Shown: positions 1 to 5,188 of the stretch, piece by piece
Layout of the letters: the number at the start of each line of letters is the position of its first letter
Numbering within the stretch: the first letter of the stretch is position 1
NCBI GenBank assembly: GCA_947456995.1
Contig: CANGVB010000328.1
Span: 1-5,188 of the forward strand
Direction of reading: 5' to 3'
From: Bryobacteraceae bacterium
GTDB taxonomy: Bacteria; Acidobacteriota; Terriglobia; Bryobacterales; Bryobacteraceae
DNA length: 5,188 bases
Translations under genes and position numbers: made by a program
Notes under the pieces: generated by a model
The model's database searches: none
Seen by the model: the letters and a program-made list of their open reading frames with translations, nothing else
Told to the model about the DNA's origin: nothing

Positions 1-266
1 AGTTCGGCTTGTTCTCCGTAGTGTTTGTCATAGAGGAGATGGAGCTGGTAGAAGGTGGGGCCTGATACCTGCCAATGGTGCTTCTTGTAGAGATCGCGGA
101 GGGTCATGGTGTCGGCGAGGATTTCGTTGAGACTGATGGAACCCGCCAGGCGGACTTTGTTGTCGAGCGAGATGGGGCGACTGGCAACTGAGCCGAAGCT
201 TTGGAGCTCGGTGGCGCTTGCGGTGAGTTGCAACTCCGAGGCTGCAATCTGATTTGAGGTTTTCAT
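1..266 (-). CDS. dps: Dps-family DNA-protecting ferritin-like protein, N-terminal 88 residues (3' end outside window)
   Basis: Dps proteins form 12-subunit cages that oxidise Fe(II) with peroxide, store the ferric core and protect DNA in stationary phase. Reading leftward from the ATG at 266-264, 88 codons are open to the window edge. Residues 47-60 (NEILADTMTLRDLY) lead into the family's signature helix, HHWQVSGPTFYQLHLLYD at 63-80. His64, His76 and Asp80 have the same spacing as the ferroxidase ligands His51, His63 and Asp67 of E. coli Dps. The remaining two ligands lie beyond the edge. A roughly 45-residue N-terminal stretch precedes the conserved core, longer than in minimal Dps proteins. 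No strong Shine-Dalgarno is visible before the ATG, so the start is the most likely one rather than certain. The gene diverges from two small His-rich genes. Truncation is by the window, not a mutation. The family call is firm; cage assembly and DNA binding are inferred from the family. Confidence 0.93.
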   Translation of the reverse strand, partial: MKTSNQIAASELQLTASATELQSFGSVASRPISLDNKVRLAGSISLNEILADTMTLRDLYKKHHWQVSGPTFYQLHLLYDKHYGEQAE

Positions 267-441
267 ACCAGTTGAGAGAGCATTCGTGAGGCCAACTGCG
301 GGTGATTGAAGGAGAAAGGAATCGCAGGTTTGGGTGATGACGGAACTTGGTCAGTTGACCGTGATTGGTCAGGGAATGTGAGTCTGAAAGTGTTGATCTG
401 GCCTAAAGATAAGTTGGCCCAATTCTTGCTGGAAAAGTGTC
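267..441. promoter_or_regulatory. Divergent intergenic region between dps and the small His/Ala-rich genes
   Basis: These 175 bases separate two divergently oriented transcription units, so promoters for both should lie here. I could not identify a convincing -35/-10 pair on either strand. The only notable structure is a cluster of related short words: TTGGTCA at 347-353, its partial inverse TGACC at 356-360, and TTGGTCA again at 365-371. The first and last copies are 18 bases apart. This could be an operator, but the words are short and chance is possible. Confidence 0.4.
431..437 (+). promoter_or_regulatory. Ribosome binding site for the 55-residue gene
   Basis: GGAAAAG ends four bases before the ATG at 442. 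This purine-rich match favours the ATG at 442 over the out-of-frame GTG at 437, which lies within the site itself. Confidence 0.5.
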
Positions 442-609
442 ATGCACCAACTACATCGCGACGCAGCCGAAGAACACGAAAAGGCGGCGGAACGGCATCG
501 TCTTGCCGCAGAGATGGACGACAGGGACGAAGAAGAGTTGGCTCTGGAACATTCGAATCGAGCATATGAGCTGGCTATTGAGATTGCAGATACAGAAGGG
601 AATTCCTAG
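442..609 (+). CDS. Small His/Ala-rich helical protein, 55 residues, function unknown
   Basis: I do not recognise a named family. The 55-residue product is highly charged, with no signal peptide or membrane segment. It begins with a strict seven-residue period: His5, His12 and His19 each start an H-x-x-A-A unit, which would put the histidines along one face of a helix. A second motif, LALEHSNRAYE, follows at 33-43. Both motifs align without gaps to residues 21-60 of the next gene's product, so the two look like tandem duplicates, with this copy lacking the second gene's C-terminal domain. A purine-rich ribosome site precedes the ATG, and the stop TAG directly abuts the next ATG, which suggests co-translation. 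The paralogy and abutment argue that it is real despite its short length. A role in metal binding alongside the divergent dps is only an inference from histidine content and position. Confidence 0.62.
   Translation: MHQLHRDAAEEHEKAAERHRLAAEMDDRDEEELALEHSNRAYELAIEIADTEGNS
594..600 (+). promoter_or_regulatory. Ribosome binding site for the 111-residue gene
   Basis: AGAAGGG lies inside the last codons of the preceding small gene, nine bases before the ATG at 610. It supports that start and translation coupled to the upstream gene. Confidence 0.5.
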
Positions 610-945
610 ATGTCTACACGCCATAACGACGGAGGGCAGAGCGAGCATCACCAGCAGGCTGCCGAGTTACACGATTTGGCTGCGCACACCCACCTGAGTG
701 CCGCATATGCGCATGAGATGGGGGACCATGCAACCGGGCAGGAACGATCGCGATTGGCGCTGGAGCATTCGAGCAAAGCGCTTGAGTTCAGCAGGTACCG
801 GAGGCATGAAGGTGTAGAGTCGTTTGGGCGGGCAGAGGTGGCGATTCTTGCTCATGAGATTTGGGAAAAGCGAGGCGGAGGCGAGGGTCACGCCGAGCAG
901 GATTGGGCTGAGGCCGCAATGGCGTTGCGGGCCAGGGCGGAATAG
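610..945 (+). CDS. His/Ala-rich helical protein with C-terminal DUF2934-like domain, 111 residues
   Basis: Two parts are visible. Residues 14-60 repeat the heptad seen in the preceding gene: His14, His21, His28 and His35 are spaced by seven, mostly as H-x-x-A-A, followed by LALEHSSKALEF at 49-60. Residues about 75-108 (AEVAILAHEIWEKRGGGEGH, then a D-W-A-E-A segment) resemble DUF2934. That is a short domain of unknown function with an A-x-x-L/I-W-E-x-x-G core and a terminal W-x-x-A-E motif. There is no signal peptide or membrane segment, so a cytoplasmic location is likely. The ATG follows the upstream stop with no gap and has a good ribosome site. The function is unknown; proximity to dps suggests a stress or iron-linked role, which is inference. 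The DUF2934 assignment is by eye. Confidence 0.77.
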   Translation: MSTRHNDGGQSEHHQQAAELHDLAAHTHLSAAYAHEMGDHATGQERSRLALEHSSKALEFSRYRRHEGVESFGRAEVAILAHEIWEKRGGGEGHAEQDWAEAAMALRARAE

Positions 946-950
946 CCAGC

Positions 951-1142
951 ATGAGGCAAAGTCTGGATTGGTCTGGTAGACCCAGGAGATTGTTTGGGAT
1001 CGCTTTGATTACCGGCGTATTTTTGCTCTTTGCTTTGCTCGAGAACCTTCTCGAGGCTACGACCAGTGATGCTGGCGCCGCTACAGAAAGCGAAGGCGTC
1101 TTGGTTCATACCAGCGGCAGAGTGGATAAAGCAGGGCCGTAA
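951..1142 (+). CDS. Candidate small single-span membrane protein, 63 residues
   Basis: This ORF starts five bases after the stop of the 111-residue gene. It encodes an Arg-rich N-terminus (Arg2, Arg10, Arg12, Arg13), then one hydrophobic segment at about residues 14-32 (FGIALITGVFLLFALLENL), then a polar tail. The charge pattern predicts N-in, C-out topology. Against it: the ribosome site is poor (GGCGGA-like only), codon use is less GC-biased at third positions than in the neighbours, and the last 62 bases overlap the convergent DUF1624 gene. I recognise no family. It could be a third gene of the small operon or simply open noncoding DNA; nothing else accounts for 946-1080. Confidence 0.3.
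   Translation: MRQSLDWSGRPRRLFGIALITGVFLLFALLENLLEATTSDAGAATESEGVLVHTSGRVDKAGP
1038..1055. repeat. Perfect inverted repeat CTCGAGAA-CC-TTCTCGAG between convergent genes
   Basis: Two eight-base arms are exact reverse complements around a two-base centre; as RNA this gives about seven pairs and a four-base loop. It lies 25 bases past the stop of the minus-strand DUF1624 gene. No U-run follows on either strand, so it is not a classical intrinsic terminator. It may act as a weak transcript end or stabilising hairpin. On the plus strand it also encodes LLENLLE in the candidate membrane ORF, so the symmetry could come partly from a coding repeat. Confidence 0.4.
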
Positions 1143-2160
1143 CGGCCATGGCTATCGGGGCGGTGGCCCAGACGGGGAAGCCGATGCCATCGGGGATGCC
1201 ACCGAAGCGGTTGGCGAGATCGATGGGAAGACCGTGGATGAGGCCGGCGGCGAGGGCCAGAGCGTGAAGCAGGACCAGATGTGTGATGTAGAAGAACATG
1301 GCCGTACGGCCGAGTTGTTCGAGGTGGGGCTGGCGGCGGGTTTTGGCCCAATCGAGGAAGATCAGAGCGGGGCCGATGGTCATGGCGATGAATTGCAGTG
1401 AGAGCGGATATTTTGTGACGTTGAAGATGGATTGCAGCGAGTAGTCTGTGGGATGGGGATCGCCGTAGATGTTGGTGAGGCGGAGCAAGAAGAAGGCTGC
1501 TGTGATGGCGAGCCCCGAGTTGCGGAGGCGGTGGTCTGGACGCTGGAGCCAGTGGGCGATTGCGTAGCCGCAGAGGGCGAGGCCGACGACGGGCAGGACG
1601 GGATATGTGGTGCGGAATTCAAAGGCGCCCCAGAGTGGAAGGACGTTCTTTTCGTGCAGGATGGACCAGACGTAGTGTTGCCAGGTGGCGGGGGTGAAGT
1701 GGATTGAGTCTAGAAGGTTGTGGCCGCAGACGATGATGAGGCCGGTGATGCCGATGGTGGTGCGGCTGAAGCGGGAGGCGAATGCCAGGGTGATCATGGC
1801 GATGCCGAGGGCGGCGATGATCTGGAAGAAGTAGCGGTGCCAGAAGGGGTTGAAGGTCCAGGCCCAGTTCATGACTGTGAATTCGAGGGCGAGCAGGACG
1901 AGGCCGCGTTGGACGAGGCGGCTGGGGGCAGCGTTGCTGAGGCTCGCGCTGATGCCCATCAGGAGAGTGAATACGGGGGCGCAGAAATGTGCGAGGATGC
2001 GCCAGAAGTAGACCGGGCCAGGCGTGATGGCCAGATTCATCGGGTCTGTAACGAGGCCCCGGCCGGGGCCGGCCTGGTATTCCTGGGTGTGGTCGATGAT
2101 CATCAGGACCATGACCAGGCCGCGCAGCAGATCGATGGAGTGCTGGCGGGTGGTTGGCAC
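1081..2160 (-). CDS. DUF1624 / heparan-alpha-glucosaminide N-acetyltransferase-like polytopic membrane protein
   Basis: The product has 359 residues and about ten hydrophobic segments. The N-terminal signature SIDLLRGLVMVLMIIDHT (8-25) matches the DUF1624/HGSNAT-type catalytic domain family, with Asp10, Arg13, Asp23 and His24 conserved. A second family-like segment, FCAPVFTLLMGIS, is at 59-71. Near the C-terminus, GRTAMFFYITHLVLLH (284-299) resembles membrane acyltransferases. Members move acyl groups from a cytoplasmic donor across the membrane to a sugar or other acceptor; the acceptor here is unknown. The histidine that carries the acetyl group in human HGSNAT does not appear at the matching place (TDPMNLAIT, 38-46), so the chemistry may differ. 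Translation starts at GTG 2160-2158, which shares its G with the receptor's stop (TAGTG). AAAGG lies seven bases upstream, so coupling to the receptor is likely. The next in-frame ATG would cut into the signature, which supports the GTG. The fold family is firm, the reaction is not. Confidence 0.9.
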   Translation of the reverse strand: MPTTRQHSIDLLRGLVMVLMIIDHTQEYQAGPGRGLVTDPMNLAITPGPVYFWRILAHFCAPVFTLLMGISASLSNAAPSRLVQRGLVLLALEFTVMNWAWTFNPFWHRYFFQIIAALGIAMITLAFASRFSRTTIGITGLIIVCGHNLLDSIHFTPATWQHYVWSILHEKNVLPLWGAFEFRTTYPVLPVVGLALCGYAIAHWLQRPDHRLRNSGLAITAAFFLLRLTNIYGDPHPTDYSLQSIFNVTKYPLSLQFIAMTIGPALIFLDWAKTRRQPHLEQLGRTAMFFYITHLVLLHALALAAGLIHGLPIDLANRFGGIPDGIGFPVWATAPIAMAVTALLYPLCRWYEPRRLRFL

Positions 2161-2172
2161 TAGCGGGCCTTT
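2158..2172 (-). promoter_or_regulatory. Overlapping stop/start TAGTG with upstream Shine-Dalgarno
   Basis: On the minus strand AAAGG (2172-2168) stands seven bases before GTG (2160-2158), and the receptor's TAG (2162-2160) shares one base with that GTG. This arrangement is typical of translational coupling and fixes the start of the DUF1624 protein. Confidence 0.65.
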
Positions 2173-4508
2173 GTGGCTTTGAAGTGCAGGGCGATGGTAA
2201 AGGTGCGCGGGTTGCCGGGGATGTTGCCGGCGCGGGCGGCGAAGAGTGAGGCGGTGGGGTAGAGTTTGTCCAAGGCGTTATCGAGCTGGGCACGGAGTTG
2301 GAGTTTAGAGCCCAGATTCTGAAAGATACCAAAATCCCAGAGCGCATATCCAGCGGCGGCAAAACCGGCGTAAGGTTCAAAGCGGCGGCCACGCATTTCT
2401 GAACCGATGTGGAGGCTGGTGCCGGTCTTCTGATAGTCGTAACGGAGGAAGAGGCCGCCGGAGTGGCGAGCGGCATTGGGGAGGGCTTTGCCGGTGGCTG
2501 AGGGGGTGAAGCGGTCAGCGAGGATGACCGAGTCGAGGAAGGCGTAGTTGAGGATCAAGCTGAGGTTGCGGCGGAGTTTGCCGGTGAGGTCGAATTCGAG
2601 GCCCTGATTGCGGACCTTGCCGATGGGGAAAACTGCTGCAAAGTTGTCGCCGTTCGGGCCGAAGTTGGGATCAAGACGGAGGACATTATCCTTGTTGATT
2701 CTGAAGTAAGAGGCGTTGAGCAGGACGCGGCTCTGGCTGAGTTCGGCCTTGAGGCCGGCTTCGAACTGGCGGCCTCGTTCTGGATCGTGGGGGCCATTAG
2801 CGAGGGGCGTTTGGGCGAGGGATGGGGCGCGATTGAAGGAGTTGCTTAAGCTGGTGAAGGCAGAGATGTTCTGGCGGAGGCGGTAGACGAGGGCGGCCCG
2901 GCCTGTGAGGGCATTGAGTGATGCGTTGAGGGGAAGGTTGCCGGCGCGGCCGTTGTCGGTGAAGCGCTCCACGCGGCCTCCGAGGAGGATCTGGAGGCGG
3001 GGTGAGACCTCGATCTGATCCTGAATGAAATAGCCCTGACGGTTGGCGAGGACGGTCTGGTTGGTGTAAGCGGCGGGGTTGATGTTGTAGAAGGAGCCAC
3101 GGCCATAGACGGGAGCCAGGAGATCGATGCCGGGAACGGGGCCGCCGCGCTCTACTTCTCGTGCGGTGCCGTAGCGGCCGACCCAATCCTGACGGACGGC
3201 TTCAAAGCCGAAGGTGAGGTTGTTGCGGGCGATGCGCTGGTAGCCGTTGGCGGTGAAGGAGAGGTCTTCATTGCCACGGAACTGATCGCGGAATTCGCGG
3301 CGCATGGTGCGGCCATCGGGGTTGATGCCACGGGGTTCGTGATAGCGCTCGGGGCGGTCGTAGTTGAGATAGCGGAAGGTGAGATCGGTGCGGAGGGTGG
3401 AGGTGAAGGCGTGGTCGAGACGAGTCTGGAAGGTGCGGGCCTGGAGTTGTGAGGTGTCGGTGGGTTCTGAGGCGGTCCATTCACGGGCGGCGAGCCATCC
3501 GCCGGCGGCGTTGACGGGGATGCCGCGGAGGCGATGGGCGAGGAGGTTTTGATCGATGTATTCGTATTCGAAGCCCAAAGAGGTGGCTTCGCCGAGACGC
3601 CAGGAGAGGCCGGAGGCGAGGTGGATGTTTTCTGAGCCGGAGTTGTAGCGGAAGATCTTGCGGTCTTCGCCGTAGATGGCGGCGCGGTAGAAGAGGTTTT
3701 TGGCTTTGAGGAGGGGGCCGGAGATTTCGCCGTGGCCGCCGCGCTGGGCAAAGGAGCCGGTGCGGATGCTGGCTTCGGCGCTGGGAGTGTTGCGGGGTTT
3801 GCGGGTTACGAAATTGACAACACCGCCTGCTTCGCCGCCGCCGAAGAGGACGGCTGCGGGGCCCTTGAGGACTTCGACAAATTCGATGTTGGTGAGGCGG
3901 CCTTGGGAGGTGGAGAAGCCGGCGTCGTTGATGTCGTTATCGAGGCTGCCGTAGGGGTTGCCGCGAACGCCGTTGAAGAGGACTTCGCGCTGGGTGAAGC
4001 CGCGGAAGGTCATGGCGGAGTAGGGAGAGTCTGTGACGCCGCTGATGTTGCGGTAGAGGTCTTTGATGTCCTGGATGTTGCGGTCTTCGATGAGGGCTTT
4101 GGGGAGGACCTGGACGGCGTAGGGGAGGTCAAGGAGTTTGATGGGGGACTTGGTGACGGAGACCGAGAGAGTGGCGAGGAAGTTATCGGGACGGTCTGTG
4201 ACTTCGATGGTGGTTTGGATTGTGTCGAGCTGGATCTTGAGGTTTTCGCAGGCGGCGGGGATCTGGAGGGTTTGCTGTGCGGGGAGGAAGCCGCGGCCGG
4301 TGGCGGTGAGGGTGTAGTCACCGGCGGGGGTGTTTTGGAGTGTGAATTCGCCAGTGCTGGAGGAGGTAGCAGTGAGACCGGAGGGGCTCAAGGCTATGGA
4401 GATGCCGGAGAGGGGATCGCCGGCCGGGTTGACGACCTTACCTTTGCAGTTTGAGGTGGATTGGGCTTGTAAGGAGACTAGCGAGAGGAAAAAAATGAAA
4501 GGGCGCAT
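2160..4508 (-). CDS. TonB-dependent siderophore receptor with N-terminal carboxypeptidase-regulatory-like domain
   Basis: This outer-membrane transporter is predicted to import ferric siderophores using TonB-ExbB-ExbD energy. The 782 residues read in order as follows. A short signal peptide runs to about residue 15 (cut near LQA-QS). A beta-sandwich carboxypeptidase-regulatory-like domain spans about 22-95 (CKGKVVNPAGDPLSGISIAL, then GEFTLQNTPAGDYTLTATG). A TonB-box candidate is TIEVTDR (100-106) or LSVSVTK (114-120). The plug covers about 121-236, with ALIEDRNIQDIKDLYRNISG (138-157) and VEVLKGPAAVLFGGGEAGGV (211-230), which mark the siderophore-receptor family. The 22-strand barrel then runs to TFTIALHF, followed by a short basic KATKAR tail instead of a terminal aromatic. 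There is no STN signalling domain, so FecA-type sigma/anti-sigma signalling is not expected. An in-frame TGA lies 18 bases upstream, so ATG 4508 is the first usable start. It has no Shine-Dalgarno; a dyad occupies that space. The exact siderophore cannot be told. Confidence 0.96.
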   Translation of the reverse strand: MRPFIFFLSLVSLQAQSTSNCKGKVVNPAGDPLSGISIALSPSGLTATSSSTGEFTLQNTPAGDYTLTATGRGFLPAQQTLQIPAACENLKIQLDTIQTTIEVTDRPDNFLATLSVSVTKSPIKLLDLPYAVQVLPKALIEDRNIQDIKDLYRNISGVTDSPYSAMTFRGFTQREVLFNGVRGNPYGSLDNDINDAGFSTSQGRLTNIEFVEVLKGPAAVLFGGGEAGGVVNFVTRKPRNTPSAEASIRTGSFAQRGGHGEISGPLLKAKNLFYRAAIYGEDRKIFRYNSGSENIHLASGLSWRLGEATSLGFEYEYIDQNLLAHRLRGIPVNAAGGWLAAREWTASEPTDTSQLQARTFQTRLDHAFTSTLRTDLTFRYLNYDRPERYHEPRGINPDGRTMRREFRDQFRGNEDLSFTANGYQRIARNNLTFGFEAVRQDWVGRYGTAREVERGGPVPGIDLLAPVYGRGSFYNINPAAYTNQTVLANRQGYFIQDQIEVSPRLQILLGGRVERFTDNGRAGNLPLNASLNALTGRAALVYRLRQNISAFTSLSNSFNRAPSLAQTPLANGPHDPERGRQFEAGLKAELSQSRVLLNASYFRINKDNVLRLDPNFGPNGDNFAAVFPIGKVRNQGLEFDLTGKLRRNLSLILNYAFLDSVILADRFTPSATGKALPNAARHSGGLFLRYDYQKTGTSLHIGSEMRGRRFEPYAGFAAAGYALWDFGIFQNLGSKLQLRAQLDNALDKLYPTASLFAARAGNIPGNPRTFTIALHFKATKAR

Positions 4509-4510
4509 GA

Positions 4511-4538
4511 ATACGGTAATGATTGTTCATTATCGTAT
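4511..4538. promoter_or_regulatory. Near-perfect 28-bp dyad, Fur-box-like operator candidate for the siderophore receptor
   Basis: On the minus strand the arms are ATACGATAATGA and TCATTACCGTAT, separated by ACAA; 11 of 12 positions pair. It occupies most of the 49-bp gap before the receptor and ends two bases from its ATG. The inner halves GATAATGA and TCATTACC match the Fur-box halves GATAATGA and TCATTATC at 8/8 and 7/8 positions, but the spacer is four bases rather than three. A possible -10 element GATAAT (4534-4529) lies inside the dyad, 17 bases after a poor -35 (TCGCAT). A bound repressor would therefore block the polymerase. Regulation by Fur or a relative is an inference; another repressor, or an RNA hairpin over the start codon, is possible. 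Confidence 0.62.
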
Positions 4539-4557
4539 ATTTCGCCTCTCGATGCGA

Positions 4558-5188
4558 TCAGAAGGTGAATTTTGCACCGAGCTGGATGAAGCGGGGGAGG
4601 TTGGTGCCTCGGGTGGCTCCGAAATTGGGGCTTGAGAAGTTGGGCTCGAAGTTGACGAAGCGGTGGCGATTGAAGGCGTTGAAGACCTGAACCTGGAGCT
4701 CCATGCGGAGGGGCTCGCGGATCAGGAGGCGCTTGGTGACGGTGAAGTCTTCCTGTAGGACGGGGAATTGGCGGAGGTCGCCACGTGTGGGCCCGAGGGT
4801 GCCGAAGCTGAAGTTGGTGCCGACGACGGGCGAGGAGAAGGCTGAGGGGTTGGTGATGCGGGAGTTCTTGCCGGGGTCGAAATCGCTTAAGGAGAGGCCG
4901 GAAGAGGGGTTGGCGCCGGCGATGAGATTGGGGCGCAGCACGCGGTTGAAGATGGGGAGAAGGTTGTTCATCGAGAGCTGGAGGGGGTAGCCGGATTGGT
5001 AGCGGTGGATGCCGGAGATTGTCCAATCGCTGAAGGCGGCTTTGGACCAGCCGCTACCTTTGCCGAAGGGCAGGGTGTAGATGTAGTTGGCGACGAAGGC
5101 GTGTGGGACGTCGTAGGAGAGGAGGGAGCGTTCGTTACGGAGATTGAAGTGATCCTGCAGCATGTTGTCGAGACCGCCGAAGCCTTGA
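4558..5188 (-). CDS. Oar-like TonB-dependent outer-membrane receptor, C-terminal 209 residues (5' end outside window)
   Basis: This is the end of a large barrel receptor of the kind expanded in acidobacteria, usually about 1,000 residues or more with an N-terminal carboxypeptidase-regulatory-like domain, plug and barrel; only the last barrel strands are present. In the visible part, DVPHAFVANYIYTLPFGKG (26-44), SGYPLQL (65-71) and NPSAFSSP (113-120) are typical landmarks. So are the closing block around TVTKRLLIREPLRMELQVQV (149-168), the FNAFNRHRF motif (169-177), and the C-terminal AKFTF, whose terminal Phe is the usual Bam recognition residue. The frame is open to the right edge with no start chosen; the first visible Met (5163) is internal. 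It lies 49 bases before the siderophore receptor on the same strand, but the dyad in the gap suggests separate control. The substrate is unknown; related proteins handle polymers, peptides or other large ligands. Confidence 0.93.
   Translation of the reverse strand, partial: QGFGGLDNMLQDHFNLRNERSLLSYDVPHAFVANYIYTLPFGKGSGWSKAAFSDWTISGIHRYQSGYPLQLSMNNLLPIFNRVLRPNLIAGANPSSGLSLSDFDPGKNSRITNPSAFSSPVVGTNFSFGTLGPTRGDLRQFPVLQEDFTVTKRLLIREPLRMELQVQVFNAFNRHRFVNFEPNFSSPNFGATRGTNLPRFIQLGAKFTF

Noticed and set aside
1..266. Truncated dps as a pseudogene
   Set aside because: The frame is intact to the window edge with ligands in place; the truncation is only the limit of the window.
393..410. TTGATC and TAAAGAT as a sigma-70 promoter for the small operon
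   Set aside because: The spacing between the two words is about five bases, far from the 16-18 needed.
306..569. Plus-strand frame from a TTG codon through the small His/Ala-rich gene
   Set aside because: It conflicts with the paralogous heptad frame at 442-609, and its C-terminal half is Arg/Ser/Gly-rich nonsense.
437..697. GTG-initiated frame overlapping both small genes
   Set aside because: The GTG lies inside the ribosome site of the better frame, and the product shows no motif or similarity to its neighbour.
1038..1055. Intrinsic terminator call for the inverted repeat
   Set aside because: There is no U-run after the stem on either strand, so it is reported only as a repeat of possible function.
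1720..2163. Plus-strand frame opposite the DUF1624 gene
   Set aside because: Acidic low-complexity translation, antisense to a convincing membrane protein.
1619..2476. 285-codon minus-strand frame spanning the receptor end and DUF1624 start
   Set aside because: It encodes Pro/Arg/His/Ser-rich sequence without motifs and overlaps two well-supported genes in another frame.
3732..4454. Long plus-strand open frame (240 codons) opposite the receptor
   Set aside because: The translation is Gly/Ala/Val/Glu/Asp-rich low-complexity protein, as expected from the reverse of GC-biased codons. The minus-strand frame here has clear domain and plug motifs.
4478..5026. Minus-strand frame crossing the gap between the two receptors
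   Set aside because: Pro/His/Arg-rich shadow of the Oar-like receptor frame.

Overview
The window looks like chromosomal DNA from a GC-rich Gram-negative bacterium, most likely an acidobacterium of the Bryobacter/Solibacter type. This rests on gene content read by eye: an Oar-like TonB-dependent receptor C-terminus, a siderophore-type receptor with an N-terminal carboxypeptidase-regulatory-like domain, a DUF1624 membrane protein, and an acidobacterial-looking Dps. No database search was possible, so the taxon is an inference.

Layout. Bases 1-266 (minus) hold the N-terminal half of a Dps-type iron-binding miniferritin that runs off the left edge. Bases 267-441 form a divergent intergenic region. 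On the plus strand follow two abutting small genes: a 55-residue ORF (442-609) and a 111-residue protein (610-945). Both carry a seven-residue-periodic His/Ala pattern, and the second adds a DUF2934-like tail. A weaker candidate, a 63-residue one-helix membrane protein (951-1142), overlaps the 3' end of the next, convergent gene.

From 1081 to the right edge everything is on the minus strand. In transcription order these are: the C-terminal 209 residues of an Oar-like outer-membrane receptor (4558-5188, 5' end outside the window); a 49-bp gap almost filled by a near-perfect 28-bp dyad whose half-sites resemble Fur-box halves; a complete 782-residue TonB-dependent siderophore receptor (2160-4508); and a 359-residue DUF1624/HGSNAT-like polytopic membrane protein (1081-2160). 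The last gene starts on a GTG that overlaps the receptor's stop codon by one base.

The theme is iron. Dps stores and detoxifies iron, the receptor imports ferric chelates, and the dyad is where an iron-responsive repressor could act. The tight coupling of the receptor to the DUF1624 protein suggests that protein works in the same pathway, but its substrate cannot be read from sequence. I saw no tRNA, rRNA, CRISPR array, insertion sequence or phage gene.
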